This document shows, one piece after another, positions 9,616 through 18,980 of a DNA stretch of 64,000 bases. Every line of letters begins with the position of its first letter. Position 1 is the stretch's first letter. The stretch spans positions 1-64,000 of the forward strand of contig JAGXAN010000004.1 of assembly GCA_019075865.1 (NCBI GenBank). Reading direction: 5' to 3'. This stretch comes from Hyphomicrobiales bacterium (GTDB lineage: Bacteria > Pseudomonadota > Alphaproteobacteria > Rhizobiales > Beijerinckiaceae). A program made the position numbers and the translations under genes. The notes beneath the pieces were generated by a model. It was not told the origin of the DNA. It was given only the letters and a program-made list of their open reading frames with translations, and searched no databases.

Positions 9616-11118
9616 ATGACACGCATCCCATCCCCGGTTACTTCCAGCTTCCGCCGCAAATCCGCACTTCTGGGCGCGGTCGCCGTTTTGGCGCTGGGCG
9701 GCACTTTGGCGCAGACCACCTATTTCGCCCCGCAGGCGCAGGCCCTCACCAGTTCCGACGCCTCGGCGGGCCCCGGCTCGTTTGCGGATGTTGTCGATGC
9801 CGTTCGTGGGGCCGTAGTTTCGGTCAAGGTTGATATGGAGGAAAAGACCTCCGACGAGAGCGCACCGAACATGCCCAAGCTTGCGCCGGGTGACCCAATG
9901 GAGCGCTTCTTCCGGCAGTTTGGCCCGCGCGGCGAATTTGCTCCCCACGGTGGCCAGATGCACAAGGGCATAGCGCTCGGCTCCGGCTTCATCATCAGCC
10001 AGGATGGCTATATCGTCACCAATAATCACGTCGTTGAAAATGCCACCAATGTCACGGTGAAACTCACCGATGGCACGTCTTTGCCGGCCAAGGTCGTCGG
10101 CACCGACAAAAAGACCGATCTTGCACTTTTGAAGATCACCAAGGCTGGCACCTATCCCTTCGTCAAATTTGCGCCAAGTTCGCCGCGGGTGGGGGATTGG
10201 GTGATTGCTGTCGGCAACCCGTTCGGTTTGGGCGGCACGGTTACGGCAGGTATTGTCTCGGCGCGTGGCCGCGATATTGGCTCGGGCCCCTATGACGATT
10301 ATCTGCAGATTGACGCGCCGGTGAACCGCGGCAATTCGGGTGGCCCAACCTTCAACGCCAAAGGCGAAGTGGTCGGCGTCAATACCGCGATTTATTCGCC
10401 CTCGGGCGGCAGCGTCGGCATTGGTTTTGATATCCCGGTGGAGATCGCGCGCAAGGTTGTGGGCGAGTTGGAATCCCACGGTTCGGTCACACGCGGCTGG
10501 ATCGGTGTCGAAATCCAGCCCGTATCGCATGGCATAGCGGAAAGCCTGGGCCTGAAAACCGAAAAAGGCGCGTTGATTGCCGAAACCCAGAGCGATGCAC
10601 CCGCAGCCAAGGCTGGCCTGAAATCAGGCGACGTCATCACCAGCGTCAATGGCAAGGATATTGCCGATCCGCGCGAATTGGCTCGCACCATCGCCGGGAT
10701 CAGCCCCGACCAGCAGGTCAACATCGGTTACGTCCGGGATGGCGCAACCAAGACGGTGGATATCAAGCTCGGCACGTTGCCCAACAATGAGCAGGCGAGC
10801 CTCGAACATGGTGCCACCACCGCACCCGAAGACCTTGCCAAATTTGGCATGACCCTGGCACCGGCGCAAAGCGTCGCTGGCGCTGGCAAGGATGGGGTGG
10901 TGATCTCGGATCTTGATCCCAATGGCACCGCCGCCCAAAAGGGCTTGCGCACGGGCGACGTCATTCTCGAAGCCGCCGGCAAGACGGTTACGAGCCCGGA
11001 CGACGTCAGCAAGGCGGTTCAGGATGCAGCCAAGAATGGCCGCAAGGCCGTGCTGCTGCGGGTCAAGACCAGCAACGGCACCCGCTTCGTAGCGCTGGGC
11101 GTTCATCCGGCCGGTTGA
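9616..11118 (+). CDS. degP: DegP/HtrA-family periplasmic serine endopeptidase
   Basis: Periplasmic protease/chaperone that degrades misfolded envelope proteins. The 500-residue protein starts with a signal peptide (residues 1 to about 43, ending QAQA). The trypsin-like domain follows with the triad His138 (TNNHVV), Asp168 (KTDLALL) and Ser241 (RGNSGGP). Two PDZ domains follow, at about 285-375 and 400-495. A strong ribosome-binding site precedes the ATG. A rho-independent terminator follows, then a response regulator and sensor kinase. A protease next to a two-component pair is a common arrangement for envelope stress control in this class. DegP, DegQ or MucD naming cannot be settled from sequence alone. 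Confidence 0.94.
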   Translation: MTRIPSPVTSSFRRKSALLGAVAVLALGGTLAQTTYFAPQAQALTSSDASAGPGSFADVVDAVRGAVVSVKVDMEEKTSDESAPNMPKLAPGDPMERFFRQFGPRGEFAPHGGQMHKGIALGSGFIISQDGYIVTNNHVVENATNVTVKLTDGTSLPAKVVGTDKKTDLALLKITKAGTYPFVKFAPSSPRVGDWVIAVGNPFGLGGTVTAGIVSARGRDIGSGPYDDYLQIDAPVNRGNSGGPTFNAKGEVVGVNTAIYSPSGGSVGIGFDIPVEIARKVVGELESHGSVTRGWIGVEIQPVSHGIAESLGLKTEKGALIAETQSDAPAAKAGLKSGDVITSVNGKDIADPRELARTIAGISPDQQVNIGYVRDGATKTVDIKLGTLPNNEQASLEHGATTAPEDLAKFGMTLAPAQSVAGAGKDGVVISDLDPNGTAAQKGLRTGDVILEAAGKTVTSPDDVSKAVQDAAKNGRKAVLLRVKTSNGTRFVALGVHPAG

Positions 11119-11183
11119 TCGCGGCGCTGCACGGTTGTGCGATCCGGCCCTGACTGCCCCCGATCAGGGCGGATCGTGCAAGA

Positions 11184-11220
11184 GCAGGCGCGCTGGTTTA
11201 CCCCGCGCCTGCTTTTTTTT
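11184..11220 (+). terminator. Rho-independent terminator after degP
   Basis: A perfect 9-bp GC-rich stem, GCAGGCGCG (11184-11192) with CGCGCCTGC (11204-11212) and an 11-base loop, is followed by eight T. It should separate degP transcription from the regulator pair. Confidence 0.88.
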
Positions 11221-11231
11221 GCAAAACGGGT

Positions 11232-11237
11232 TATAAT
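11232..11237 (+). promoter_or_regulatory. Consensus -10 box six bases before the regulator start codon
   Basis: A perfect TATAAT lies at 11232-11237, and the ATG of the response regulator is at 11244. Transcription would begin at or next to the start codon, and no ribosome-binding site is present, so the mRNA may be leaderless. The -35 region is not well conserved, which limits confidence. Confidence 0.5.
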
Positions 11238-11243
11238 GTTGCC

Positions 11244-11927
11244 ATGCGTATTTTATTGATCGAGGACGATATCGAGGCAGCCGCCTATCTGGTGAAAGCC
11301 TTGCGGGAAAGCGGCCACATGGCTGACCACGCCACCAATGGCCTGGATGGCTATGCCATGGCGCGCGAGGGCAAATACGACATACTCATTGTTGATCGCA
11401 TGTTGCCCAAACTGGACGGACTGTCGCTGATCGGGGGCCTGCGCGAGCAGAAGGTGGAAACGCCCGTCATGATTCTCTCCGCGCTGGGTCAGGTCGATGA
11501 CCGCGTGAAGGGCCTGCGGGCAGGGGGGGATGATTATCTCACCAAGCCTTATGCGTTCTCCGAATTGCTGGCCCGCATTGAGGTGTTGGCGCGGCGTCAG
11601 CGCCCCACCGATACCGAACCGACGCTCTACAGGGTCGGCACGCTGGAACTGGATCGTCTGGCCCACAAACTCACGCGCGCGGGTCAGGAAATCCCCTTAC
11701 AACCGCGTGAATTCCGCCTCATCGAATATCTGATGAAACATGCAGGGCAAGTGGTCACCCGCACCATGCTGTTGGAAAATGTCTGGGATTATCACTTTGA
11801 CCCCCAAACCAACGTCATTGATGTGCATGTTTCGCGACTGCGCGCCAAGATAGATCGCGGCCAGGACACGCCGTGCCTCCACACCATTCGCGGCGCAGGA
11901 TACATGATCCGTGACGGCGTTCGGTAA
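11244..11927 (+). CDS. OmpR/PhoB-family response regulator
   Basis: A two-domain transcription regulator of 227 residues. The receiver domain (residues 1-115) has the acidic pair EDD near the N-terminus, phospho-acceptor Asp51 (LIVDRM) and Lys101 (YLTKPY). The C-terminal winged helix (about 130-225) carries the DVHVSRLRAKID recognition region. The partner kinase starts 17 bases before its stop. Position after degP suggests a role in sensing envelope stress, but the target genes and signal are not visible. It has a TATAAT box six bases ahead of the ATG and no ribosome-binding site. Confidence 0.93.
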   Translation: MRILLIEDDIEAAAYLVKALRESGHMADHATNGLDGYAMAREGKYDILIVDRMLPKLDGLSLIGGLREQKVETPVMILSALGQVDDRVKGLRAGGDDYLTKPYAFSELLARIEVLARRQRPTDTEPTLYRVGTLELDRLAHKLTRAGQEIPLQPREFRLIEYLMKHAGQVVTRTMLLENVWDYHFDPQTNVIDVHVSRLRAKIDRGQDTPCLHTIRGAGYMIRDGVR

Positions 11928-13308
11928 GCTCTTTCGCACCACGGCCTTCAAGCTGTCACTGGTTTATCTGGTGATATTCGGCTTTGGTTCAGCGGTGGTG
12001 CTGCTGGCGGTGGGCTGGAACGTCGAAAAACTGGTCGACGAGCAGATATCCCAGACCATTGATGCGGAAATCAAGGGCCTTTCCGAGCAATATGCGCAAG
12101 GGCGTCTGCCAAGACTGTTGCAGGTCATTCAGTTGCGATCCAATCAACCCGGCTCCTCGCTTTATCTTCTAACCGATCAAGCCGGACAGCCACTGGCTGG
12201 CAATATTGCGGCGCTGCCCCCGAGGGTGATTGACCACCCCGGCGCGGTCGAGACAAGTTATCAGCGGCCCGGCGAGTTCAAGGCCAACAATCGCGCGCTG
12301 GCCCGGGTGTTCGCGCTACCGGGGGGCTTTCACTTGCTGGTCGGGCGCGATCTGGCGGACCGCCAGTCGTTGGAAACCATTCTGGCGCGCACTTACCTCA
12401 CCTCGCTTATTGCCCTCACCGCCATTGGTGCGCTCGGCGGTTTGATTGTCGCACGCCGTGTGCTGAGACGGGTCGATGCCATGAACGCCACCGCGAGCAG
12501 CATCATGGCCGGGGATCTCACGCAACGCTTGCCGCAGGCCGGCACCGGCGATGAATTGGACCGCCTCGCCATAAATCTCAATTCGATGATCGAACGTATT
12601 GGCGAGTTGATGATCGGCATGCGCGAGGTCTCCGACAACATTGCCCATGATCTGCGCACACCTTTGACCCGGTTGCGCAACCACGCCGAATCCGCGCTCG
12701 CTGAAGATGCGGCCGGCCCGGCGCAGACATTGGCTTTGGAACGGGTCATCATCGAGTCGGACGGGCTGATTGCCACCTTCAACGCGCTATTGCTGATCGC
12801 GCGGGCTGAAGCAGGCGAGGCACGCGACAGCATGACCAATTTTGATGTGGCGGAAGCCACCCGCGCCTCCGCCGAGCTTTATGAGCCGCTGATGGAGGAG
12901 GCTGGCGTCGAGTGGCAAGTAACCGCTTCAGATAATCTGATCGTCCATGGCAGCCGCGAATTGCTGGGCCAGGTAATCGCCAACCTGATCGACAACGCCC
13001 TCAAATATGGCGTATCGCCGGCCGGAGAAGGCAGGCCAAAACCCCGCATCACCATATCAGCCGAACGCGACAATGGGCGAGCGAAGCTTGCGATTGCCGA
13101 TCACGGGCCGGGGATTTCCGCCGCCGATCATGCCCGCGTGGTGCAGCGCTTTGTGCGGCTTGAAGGCTCACGCTCGCAAAAAGGCTCCGGTTTGGGGCTG
13201 GCACTGGCGGTTGCCGTGGCCCGCCTGCACGGTGGAACCCTAACCCTTAGTGACAATCAGCCGGGGCTGAAAATCACATTGGAACTGCCACTTGCCAAAT
13301 CTTTCTGA
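11911..13308 (+). CDS. Sensor histidine kinase, partner of the OmpR-family regulator
   Basis: A membrane kinase of 465 residues starting at a GTG that overlaps the regulator gene by 17 bases. Transmembrane helices at about residues 14-35 and 162-182 enclose a periplasmic sensor of about 125 residues. A HAMP linker follows (about 183-235), then the phospho-acceptor His246 in NIAHDLRTPLTRLR. The ATPase domain has the N box (NLIDNALKYG), DHGPGIS and GSGLGLALAVAVARLHGG. The overlap and adjacency make it the cognate partner. The sensor region matches no ligand-binding family that I recognise. Confidence 0.93.
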   Translation: MTAFGKLFRTTAFKLSLVYLVIFGFGSAVVLLAVGWNVEKLVDEQISQTIDAEIKGLSEQYAQGRLPRLLQVIQLRSNQPGSSLYLLTDQAGQPLAGNIAALPPRVIDHPGAVETSYQRPGEFKANNRALARVFALPGGFHLLVGRDLADRQSLETILARTYLTSLIALTAIGALGGLIVARRVLRRVDAMNATASSIMAGDLTQRLPQAGTGDELDRLAINLNSMIERIGELMIGMREVSDNIAHDLRTPLTRLRNHAESALAEDAAGPAQTLALERVIIESDGLIATFNALLLIARAEAGEARDSMTNFDVAEATRASAELYEPLMEEAGVEWQVTASDNLIVHGSRELLGQVIANLIDNALKYGVSPAGEGRPKPRITISAERDNGRAKLAIADHGPGISAADHARVVQRFVRLEGSRSQKGSGLGLALAVAVARLHGGTLTLSDNQPGLKITLELPLAKSF

Positions 13309-13345
13309 ATCAGTTTCTCACAAGCCTGCCTGAATCAGTTTCTCA
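13305..13345. repeat. 16-bp direct repeat carrying both convergent stop codons
   Basis: CTGAATCAGTTTCTCA occurs at 13305-13320 and again at 13330-13345, a 25-base period. The first copy contains the stop of the plus-strand kinase and the second contains the stop of the minus-strand kinase. This looks like a small tandem duplication at a convergent junction. Confidence 0.85.
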
Positions 13346-15787
13346 ATTGAGGTAGATGGCCGCTTCCGGTTGTCGCTCGACCCTGGGGATCGGGAGGGCC
13401 AGGGCCGGGGTGGATGCAGGCACTTGCGCCACTGCTTGCAGGCGCAGCCCGGCTTTGGGTGCGGGGAAATGCACCTGCACGATCGTCCCGGCCCCCTTTG
13501 TCGAGCGAATGCGCATGCTGCCATTGTGCAGGTCAACCAGTGCGCGGGCGATGGCGAGGCCAAGGCCGGAGCCTTTCATGCCATTTTCAAAGCTTGGCTC
13601 ATTTTGTTCAAACGGCCGGCCTAGCCTGGGTACGGCATCCGGCGCAATACCAATGCCGGTATCTTCGACATAGATGTTGATGGCATCATTGACGCTGCGT
13701 GCCCGTATCCGCACCTTGCCCCCATTCGGGGTGAATTTGACGGCATTGCTGAGCAGGGATTGCAGGATGCGCAGGATCGAGGGTTGATCGGCGTAAAGCC
13801 GTGCGCCGGGCATGACCTCCGCAACTATGCCAATATCCTTGTTCTTGGCGCATCCGGCTATTTCATTCATCGCAGTCTTGATTGTATGGGCGATGTCAAA
13901 TTCGCTGCGATGCAGGCGGATATTGCCCGATTCCAGTTTTGCCATATCGAGAATGTCGCTGATGACATCGAGAAGATAACGTCCGCCCTCGCCGATATCC
14001 TTGCAATAGCCCTGATATTTCTCGGAACCGAGCGGCCCAAAAATCTGCTGCTGCATCATCTCGGAAAAGCCGATGATGGCGTTCAGCGGTGTGCGAAGTT
14101 CGTGGCTCATGTTGGCCAGAAATTCGGATTTGGCCAGATTGGCCGCTTCGGCCTCCACTTTCTGTTCGCAATAGCGCTCGGCCAGATCGGCCAATTGCTG
14201 GGCCTGAATTTCGAGGGTCTGGCGCGAGCGCCGCAAATCCGCAATGGTGGCCGTCAGCGCCCGTTCTGAATTGAGCAATTGCTCTTCGTTGCGTTTTAAC
14301 TGGCTGATGTCGGTGCCAACCGAAACGTAGCCGCCATCAATCGTGCGCCGCTCATTGACCTGTAACCAGCGGCCATCTGCCAATCGCGCTTCATAACTGC
14401 TGGCATGGATGCCGGGTTGTTCGGAAATGTGCACCTGCGCGGTTATTTCAGGCTGTGTCGCCTGCGCCATCAATTGCTTGTAGGGAGTTCCAGCGACCGC
14501 CACATCCACCGAAAGGCTGTGCAATTGCTGGAATTTGCTGTTACAGGTGACAAGACAGTTTTTTGCGTCCCACAATACGAACGCTTCCGAAATGCTTTCA
14601 ATGGCCTCGCGAAGCCGGCTATTGGCGGTTCTTGATTTTTCTTCCAGCCGTTTTTGTTCGGTAATGTCCATGACGATGCCAATCACATGGAAGGGCAGGG
14701 TCTCCCCGGTCATGTTCGGCTTGCCGACGACTGTCGGGCCCTTGACGATTTCGGCCCGCATCCGCATCCAGATCCAGCGTTCCGACACATCCCGGATCCG
14801 GAAGCTCTGGTCGATGCTGTCGCCCACCTTCAATTTTTGCAGACTATGCGAGCTGAAGAACGGCCGATCTTCGGCGTGGATCAGATTGGTTGCAGCAACC
14901 AGTGTCATGAACGGCTGGAATTGCTCGTAGCCAAGTATTTGATACATGGATTTGGACCAGGAGACGCGCCCGGTCGCAATATCAATGTCCCATAGGGCGC
15001 AATGGCCGCGAAACAGCGCCGTGTCCATGCGCTTCTGGATATTGTCGCGAATGACATCGACTTGGCTCTTGCGCCGGTTTTGCAGAAAATAAGCGAAGCC
15101 GAGCATGGCGATGACCAGAAACGCCGCACCATTGATGACCAATGTGCGCAGCATGTCGGAGCGCCAGTGCCGCAAGCCGGCAGCTGCGGGCTCCAGCAGG
15201 ATCATCCGTCCGAGCGGGGCTGGCAGTGACATGAAGCTGGCGATTACGTCATGCGCCCCCGCCACGTTCAGGCGAAATACGCCGGTTGCCTCATTCATGT
15301 TGCTGGGCGCGAACGTGTCGCCGAACAATTCTTGCAGGCTTGTCACGCCCGACAATGCCACGCCGGCCGGGCCAGATACCATGTCGAGGATCGCCCCGGT
15401 CTTGGAGGTGACAATCAGGCTGCGTTGATTGAGTGCCATGCGCGCCGAAAGCGGCAAATGGCTCAATGGATGGCGCAGATTGGCGCGGCTCATGCGCAAA
15501 TGGGCCAGCCAGTCGCTTTGCAGCGCCGCATTGGAGAAAGCCAGACGTGTTTCCGCCCGTTGCAGCGCTTCGTCCCGCGTGCGTTGAATCTGCAGGAAAG
15601 TCGCCAACACAAACAGGCAACTGAAAAGTGCGAGCATTAAATAGACCAGCGGCAGAAAATATGGATTTAGCCGCTGCAACTGAATGGAAAATGACTTGGA
15701 ATTAAACGCCACATTAGACGAAGCCGAGGCCGTTTGGCCGTGCTTGAATGGGCGCAGAATCGCGCCGACTGCGTTTTCACGCGTCAT
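13343..15787 (-). CDS. Membrane PAS-domain sensor histidine kinase (PdhS/PleC-like core)
   Basis: The 814-residue protein has one transmembrane helix near residues 48-68 and a second near 220-242, enclosing a periplasmic region of about 150 residues. Two PAS-type domains follow (about 265-365, ending at a VMDITEQK PAC motif, and 385-500), then a coiled coil. The kinase core has the H box NMSHELRTPLNAIIGFSEMM with His near residue 560, a FGPLG motif, and an ATPase domain with DTGIGIAP and GSGLGLAIARALVDLHNG. The H box plus FGP segment resembles the PdhS/DivJ/PleC group of alphaproteobacterial kinases. The start at 15787 is chosen for the GAGGGG ribosome-binding site. It has no receiver domain and no adjacent regulator, and converges on the degP-linked kinase. 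Confidence 0.9.
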   Translation of the reverse strand: MTRENAVGAILRPFKHGQTASASSNVAFNSKSFSIQLQRLNPYFLPLVYLMLALFSCLFVLATFLQIQRTRDEALQRAETRLAFSNAALQSDWLAHLRMSRANLRHPLSHLPLSARMALNQRSLIVTSKTGAILDMVSGPAGVALSGVTSLQELFGDTFAPSNMNEATGVFRLNVAGAHDVIASFMSLPAPLGRMILLEPAAAGLRHWRSDMLRTLVINGAAFLVIAMLGFAYFLQNRRKSQVDVIRDNIQKRMDTALFRGHCALWDIDIATGRVSWSKSMYQILGYEQFQPFMTLVAATNLIHAEDRPFFSSHSLQKLKVGDSIDQSFRIRDVSERWIWMRMRAEIVKGPTVVGKPNMTGETLPFHVIGIVMDITEQKRLEEKSRTANSRLREAIESISEAFVLWDAKNCLVTCNSKFQQLHSLSVDVAVAGTPYKQLMAQATQPEITAQVHISEQPGIHASSYEARLADGRWLQVNERRTIDGGYVSVGTDISQLKRNEEQLLNSERALTATIADLRRSRQTLEIQAQQLADLAERYCEQKVEAEAANLAKSEFLANMSHELRTPLNAIIGFSEMMQQQIFGPLGSEKYQGYCKDIGEGGRYLLDVISDILDMAKLESGNIRLHRSEFDIAHTIKTAMNEIAGCAKNKDIGIVAEVMPGARLYADQPSILRILQSLLSNAVKFTPNGGKVRIRARSVNDAINIYVEDTGIGIAPDAVPRLGRPFEQNEPSFENGMKGSGLGLAIARALVDLHNGSMRIRSTKGAGTIVQVHFPAPKAGLRLQAVAQVPASTPALALPIPRVERQPEAAIYLN

Positions 15788-15958
15788 GGTTAGCCCCTCG
15801 AAAATGAACATGAAATCAGGTCAATGTGCCGCATTACCCTGATGACAACGGTATAAGAATCCGAAATTGCAATTTTGTCTAGTGGTTAATTTCGTCTTTA
15901 TTTGTTGCAATTGCTTTTTGGGAAGCAAAGCGGAATCAAAACTGGAACAAAGCGGAAC

Positions 15959-18613
15959 TCAGCCCAAAGAACGTGTAACAATATCACGCACATCGGGGGA
16001 AAGCACCGCTTTGCTGGCAATTTCGCTCAAGCAGCGTCGCGCATGTCCGGCGCGCTCGCTCTCCATGATGCGCCAACTGCGCATGGCGCCCAAAAGACGC
16101 GCTGCAAGCTGCGGGTTGCTCGAATCAAGCTGCATCACCATTTTGGTTAAAAATTCGTATCCTTCACCATTGCGGGCATGAAAACCGGTTTGGTTGGCCA
16201 GACAAAAAGTGCCGATCAAGGCGCGGATGCGGTTGGGATTGCCGATCGAAAACGCGGGATGAAGCAGCAATTGTGTTACCTTGTGCAAGGTTCCCGCTTC
16301 AGGACTCATCGCCTGCACGCCGAACCATTTGTCAATCACCAGCGCATCCTTGTGGTAGCGCTCGTAAAACGCGTTTAGCGCCCGCTCGCGATGGGGGCCC
16401 GTGCGTGACGCCAGCAGCCCCAGCGCGGCAATTTCATCGGTCATGTTATCGGCGGATTCAAACTGCTGCATGGCCAGATCGCCTCCCGCTGCGGCATTGC
16501 CGCCGTGCAGCAGCCCCAGCACACTGGCGCGCAGCGCACGCTGCCCGGCCTGCACCGCATTGGGCTCAAACGCGACCGGTCGCGACAATTCGGCATAGGC
16601 TGTCTCCAGCGGCGACCACAAGGCCGCGCCGATCTGGTGGCGCAAAGCCTCCCGCGCCGCATGAATCGCATCCGGGTCGACATCATGACCGATTTCCCGA
16701 GCAATTTCGCCCTCGCCCGGCAATGTCAGCATCAGAGCGGCAAAGGCCGGGTCCTTCTGGTATTGCGCCAGCACGTGGCCAAGCGCCGCAATAAACGGCA
16801 TGGCGTCTTTCGGCTTTTCGGCCGCGTGCATGGAGCGATGCTTCAACAGCCGCAGCGCAATGGTTTGGGCCGATTGCCAGCGGTTGAACGCGTCGCGGTC
16901 ATGCCCAATCAGGTGAATGAGGTCGGCTTCGCTCAAATCGGTTTCCAGTTGCACGGGCGCCGAAAAACCGCGCAACACCGACAGCACCGGTCTTGCCGCC
17001 AGACCGGTGAAACGGATCTTGCGCTCGATACGGGTCAATTCAAACGTACCGCTTGCCAATTCCTGCGCGCTCACTTCGTTGCCGGCGGCAACCTGAAGCG
17101 GCAAATCCTCGCCATTTTTGCCCACCAGCGCCAGCTGAATTGGCAGTACCTGCGCGCCTTTGTTCGGTTGGCCCGGTGTCGGTGCGGTGTTTTGCGCAAA
17201 TTCGACATCGAATGTGCCATTTTCTGCATCAAAATGCGTATCCACGCGCAAAAATGGCGTGCCCGCCTGGCTATACCATTGTTTGAAATGGCTGAGATCG
17301 CGCTGCGAAGTCTGCGCAAAACAGGCCAGAAAATCTTCCATCGTTGCGGCCGTGCCATCGCACCGCTGGAAATACAGCGCCATACCGGCGGCAAAGTCTG
17401 CCGGGCCAATCAGGGTTTTGAGCATGCGGATCAGTTCCGCGCCCTTCTCATAGACTGTGGCTGTATAAAAATTGTTGATCTCGAAATAAGCCTCCGGGCG
17501 GACATTATGGGCCAGCGGCCCGCCATCTTCGGGAAATTGGTTGGTGCGCAGATTGCGCACGTCGCTGATCCGTTTCACCGCACGCGAGCGCTGGTCGCCG
17601 GAAAATTCCTGATCCCGGAAAACGGTCAACCCTTCCTTCAGGCACAATTGGAACCAGTCGCGGCAAGTGATGCGGTTGCCGGTCCAATTGTGGAAATATT
17701 CGTGCGCGATCACCGCTTCGATTTGCGCGTAATCCACGTCAGTGGCGGTTTGCGGCGAGGCCAGCACCAGTTTATCGTTGAATACATTGAGGCCCTTGTT
17801 TTCCATGGCCCCCATGTTGAAATCAGAGACCGCGACAATGTTGAATGTGTCGAGGTCATATTCGCAGTTGAAGGTTTCTTCGTCCCATTTCATCGAACGC
17901 TTCAGCGCATCCATGGCATAAGTCGCGCGGGCTTCCTTGCCATGCTCGACATAAATGCCCAGCGCGACCTTGCGGCCCGATGCCGTGATGAAATGGTCAT
18001 GGATCGACCCCAGATCGCCGCCCACAAGCGCAAAAAGATAGCACGGCTTGGGGTGTGGATCTTCCCACACCGCATAATGGCGGGAGCCGTCCGCCAAAAC
18101 GCCGCTTTCCACCAGATTACCATTGCCGAGCAGAATGGGCGCGGCTTTCCGGTCGGCCTCCAGCCGCAGGCGATAACGCGACAATACATCCGGACGATCT
18201 GGAAAATAGGTGATGCGCCGGAAGCCCTGCGCCTCGCATTGGGTGCAGAATGCAGCCCCCGATCGATAAAGCCCCATCAGCTTGGTGTTGGATGACGGAT
18301 CGATCCAGGTCGTTACTTCCAAAACGAACGGGCGCTGCGGCGGTTGCTCGATCGTCAGGCCCTGCGCGTCACAAAACCCGGCGGCAAGATCGAGGCTCAC
18401 GCCATCCAGCGCCACATGCACCGCGTGCAATTCATCGCCATCCAGCACCAGCGGGGCACCCGCGATGCCCTGCGGATTGGGGCGCAACTGCAACCGGCTG
18501 ACAACGTGGGTCTCATGCTCATCCAGTTGGACCAGAAGATCGACATGGTCCACGAGATAATCAGGAACCCGGTAATCGGCTAAACGAATGGGCTGGGCAT
18601 TATCCGTGCGCAT
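15959..18613 (-). CDS. pepN: Aminopeptidase N (M1 family zinc metallopeptidase)
   Basis: Removes N-terminal residues from peptides in the cytoplasm. The 884-residue length is normal for bacterial PepN. It shows the substrate-binding MGAMENKG motif and the zinc site HEYFHNW near residue 302, with the third ligand Glu in LKEGLTVF 18 residues later. The start at 18613 (MRTDNAQPIR) follows a CAGGTGG ribosome-binding site; an upstream GTG overlaps that site and is less likely. It stands alone, upstream of the PAS kinase on the same strand and separated by about 170 bases. Confidence 0.96.
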   Translation of the reverse strand: MRTDNAQPIRLADYRVPDYLVDHVDLLVQLDEHETHVVSRLQLRPNPQGIAGAPLVLDGDELHAVHVALDGVSLDLAAGFCDAQGLTIEQPPQRPFVLEVTTWIDPSSNTKLMGLYRSGAAFCTQCEAQGFRRITYFPDRPDVLSRYRLRLEADRKAAPILLGNGNLVESGVLADGSRHYAVWEDPHPKPCYLFALVGGDLGSIHDHFITASGRKVALGIYVEHGKEARATYAMDALKRSMKWDEETFNCEYDLDTFNIVAVSDFNMGAMENKGLNVFNDKLVLASPQTATDVDYAQIEAVIAHEYFHNWTGNRITCRDWFQLCLKEGLTVFRDQEFSGDQRSRAVKRISDVRNLRTNQFPEDGGPLAHNVRPEAYFEINNFYTATVYEKGAELIRMLKTLIGPADFAAGMALYFQRCDGTAATMEDFLACFAQTSQRDLSHFKQWYSQAGTPFLRVDTHFDAENGTFDVEFAQNTAPTPGQPNKGAQVLPIQLALVGKNGEDLPLQVAAGNEVSAQELASGTFELTRIERKIRFTGLAARPVLSVLRGFSAPVQLETDLSEADLIHLIGHDRDAFNRWQSAQTIALRLLKHRSMHAAEKPKDAMPFIAALGHVLAQYQKDPAFAALMLTLPGEGEIAREIGHDVDPDAIHAAREALRHQIGAALWSPLETAYAELSRPVAFEPNAVQAGQRALRASVLGLLHGGNAAAGGDLAMQQFESADNMTDEIAALGLLASRTGPHRERALNAFYERYHKDALVIDKWFGVQAMSPEAGTLHKVTQLLLHPAFSIGNPNRIRALIGTFCLANQTGFHARNGEGYEFLTKMVMQLDSSNPQLAARLLGAMRSWRIMESERAGHARRCLSEIASKAVLSPDVRDIVTRSLG

Positions 18614-18980
18614 GGCAAATTCCACCTGAAAACATATTGAAAAGCATCGCTAACATTGCGCTGACAACGCCCTTAAGGCAAGCGTCAAGGCCGTTGGTGT
18701 TAAGTTCGAAGGTCAGTGGAACGCACTGATTCTATTTGCAACTTATTGTTATTTACACGGTTTTGATTTGTAAACCAGAAGTTTGGATCACGCATGGATA
18801 AGCGCCGGACGGTCATGCCGCGACCACTGCCCGCGTTGAAAAAGATTTTGAAAAACGGATGAATTCCCTACCATATCGATTGAAATATGGATGGGGCGCA
18901 ACGGGAGGCTCGCTTCCATGCGCACATTCGCCGGGGGCTGTTGATGCGTATTGCACCCCCGGCGACATTCCGCCGCGTGA
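18614..18980. other. Intergenic region between pepN and the PfkB kinase
   Basis: 367 bases with no supported gene. Minus-strand promoter elements for pepN should lie here, but none matches consensus well enough to report. No repeat or strong hairpin was seen. Confidence 0.6.

Noticed and set aside
16505-18295. 596-codon plus-strand frame opposite pepN
   Set aside because: Antisense to a full aminopeptidase N with intact motifs; long antisense frames are expected with this codon bias.
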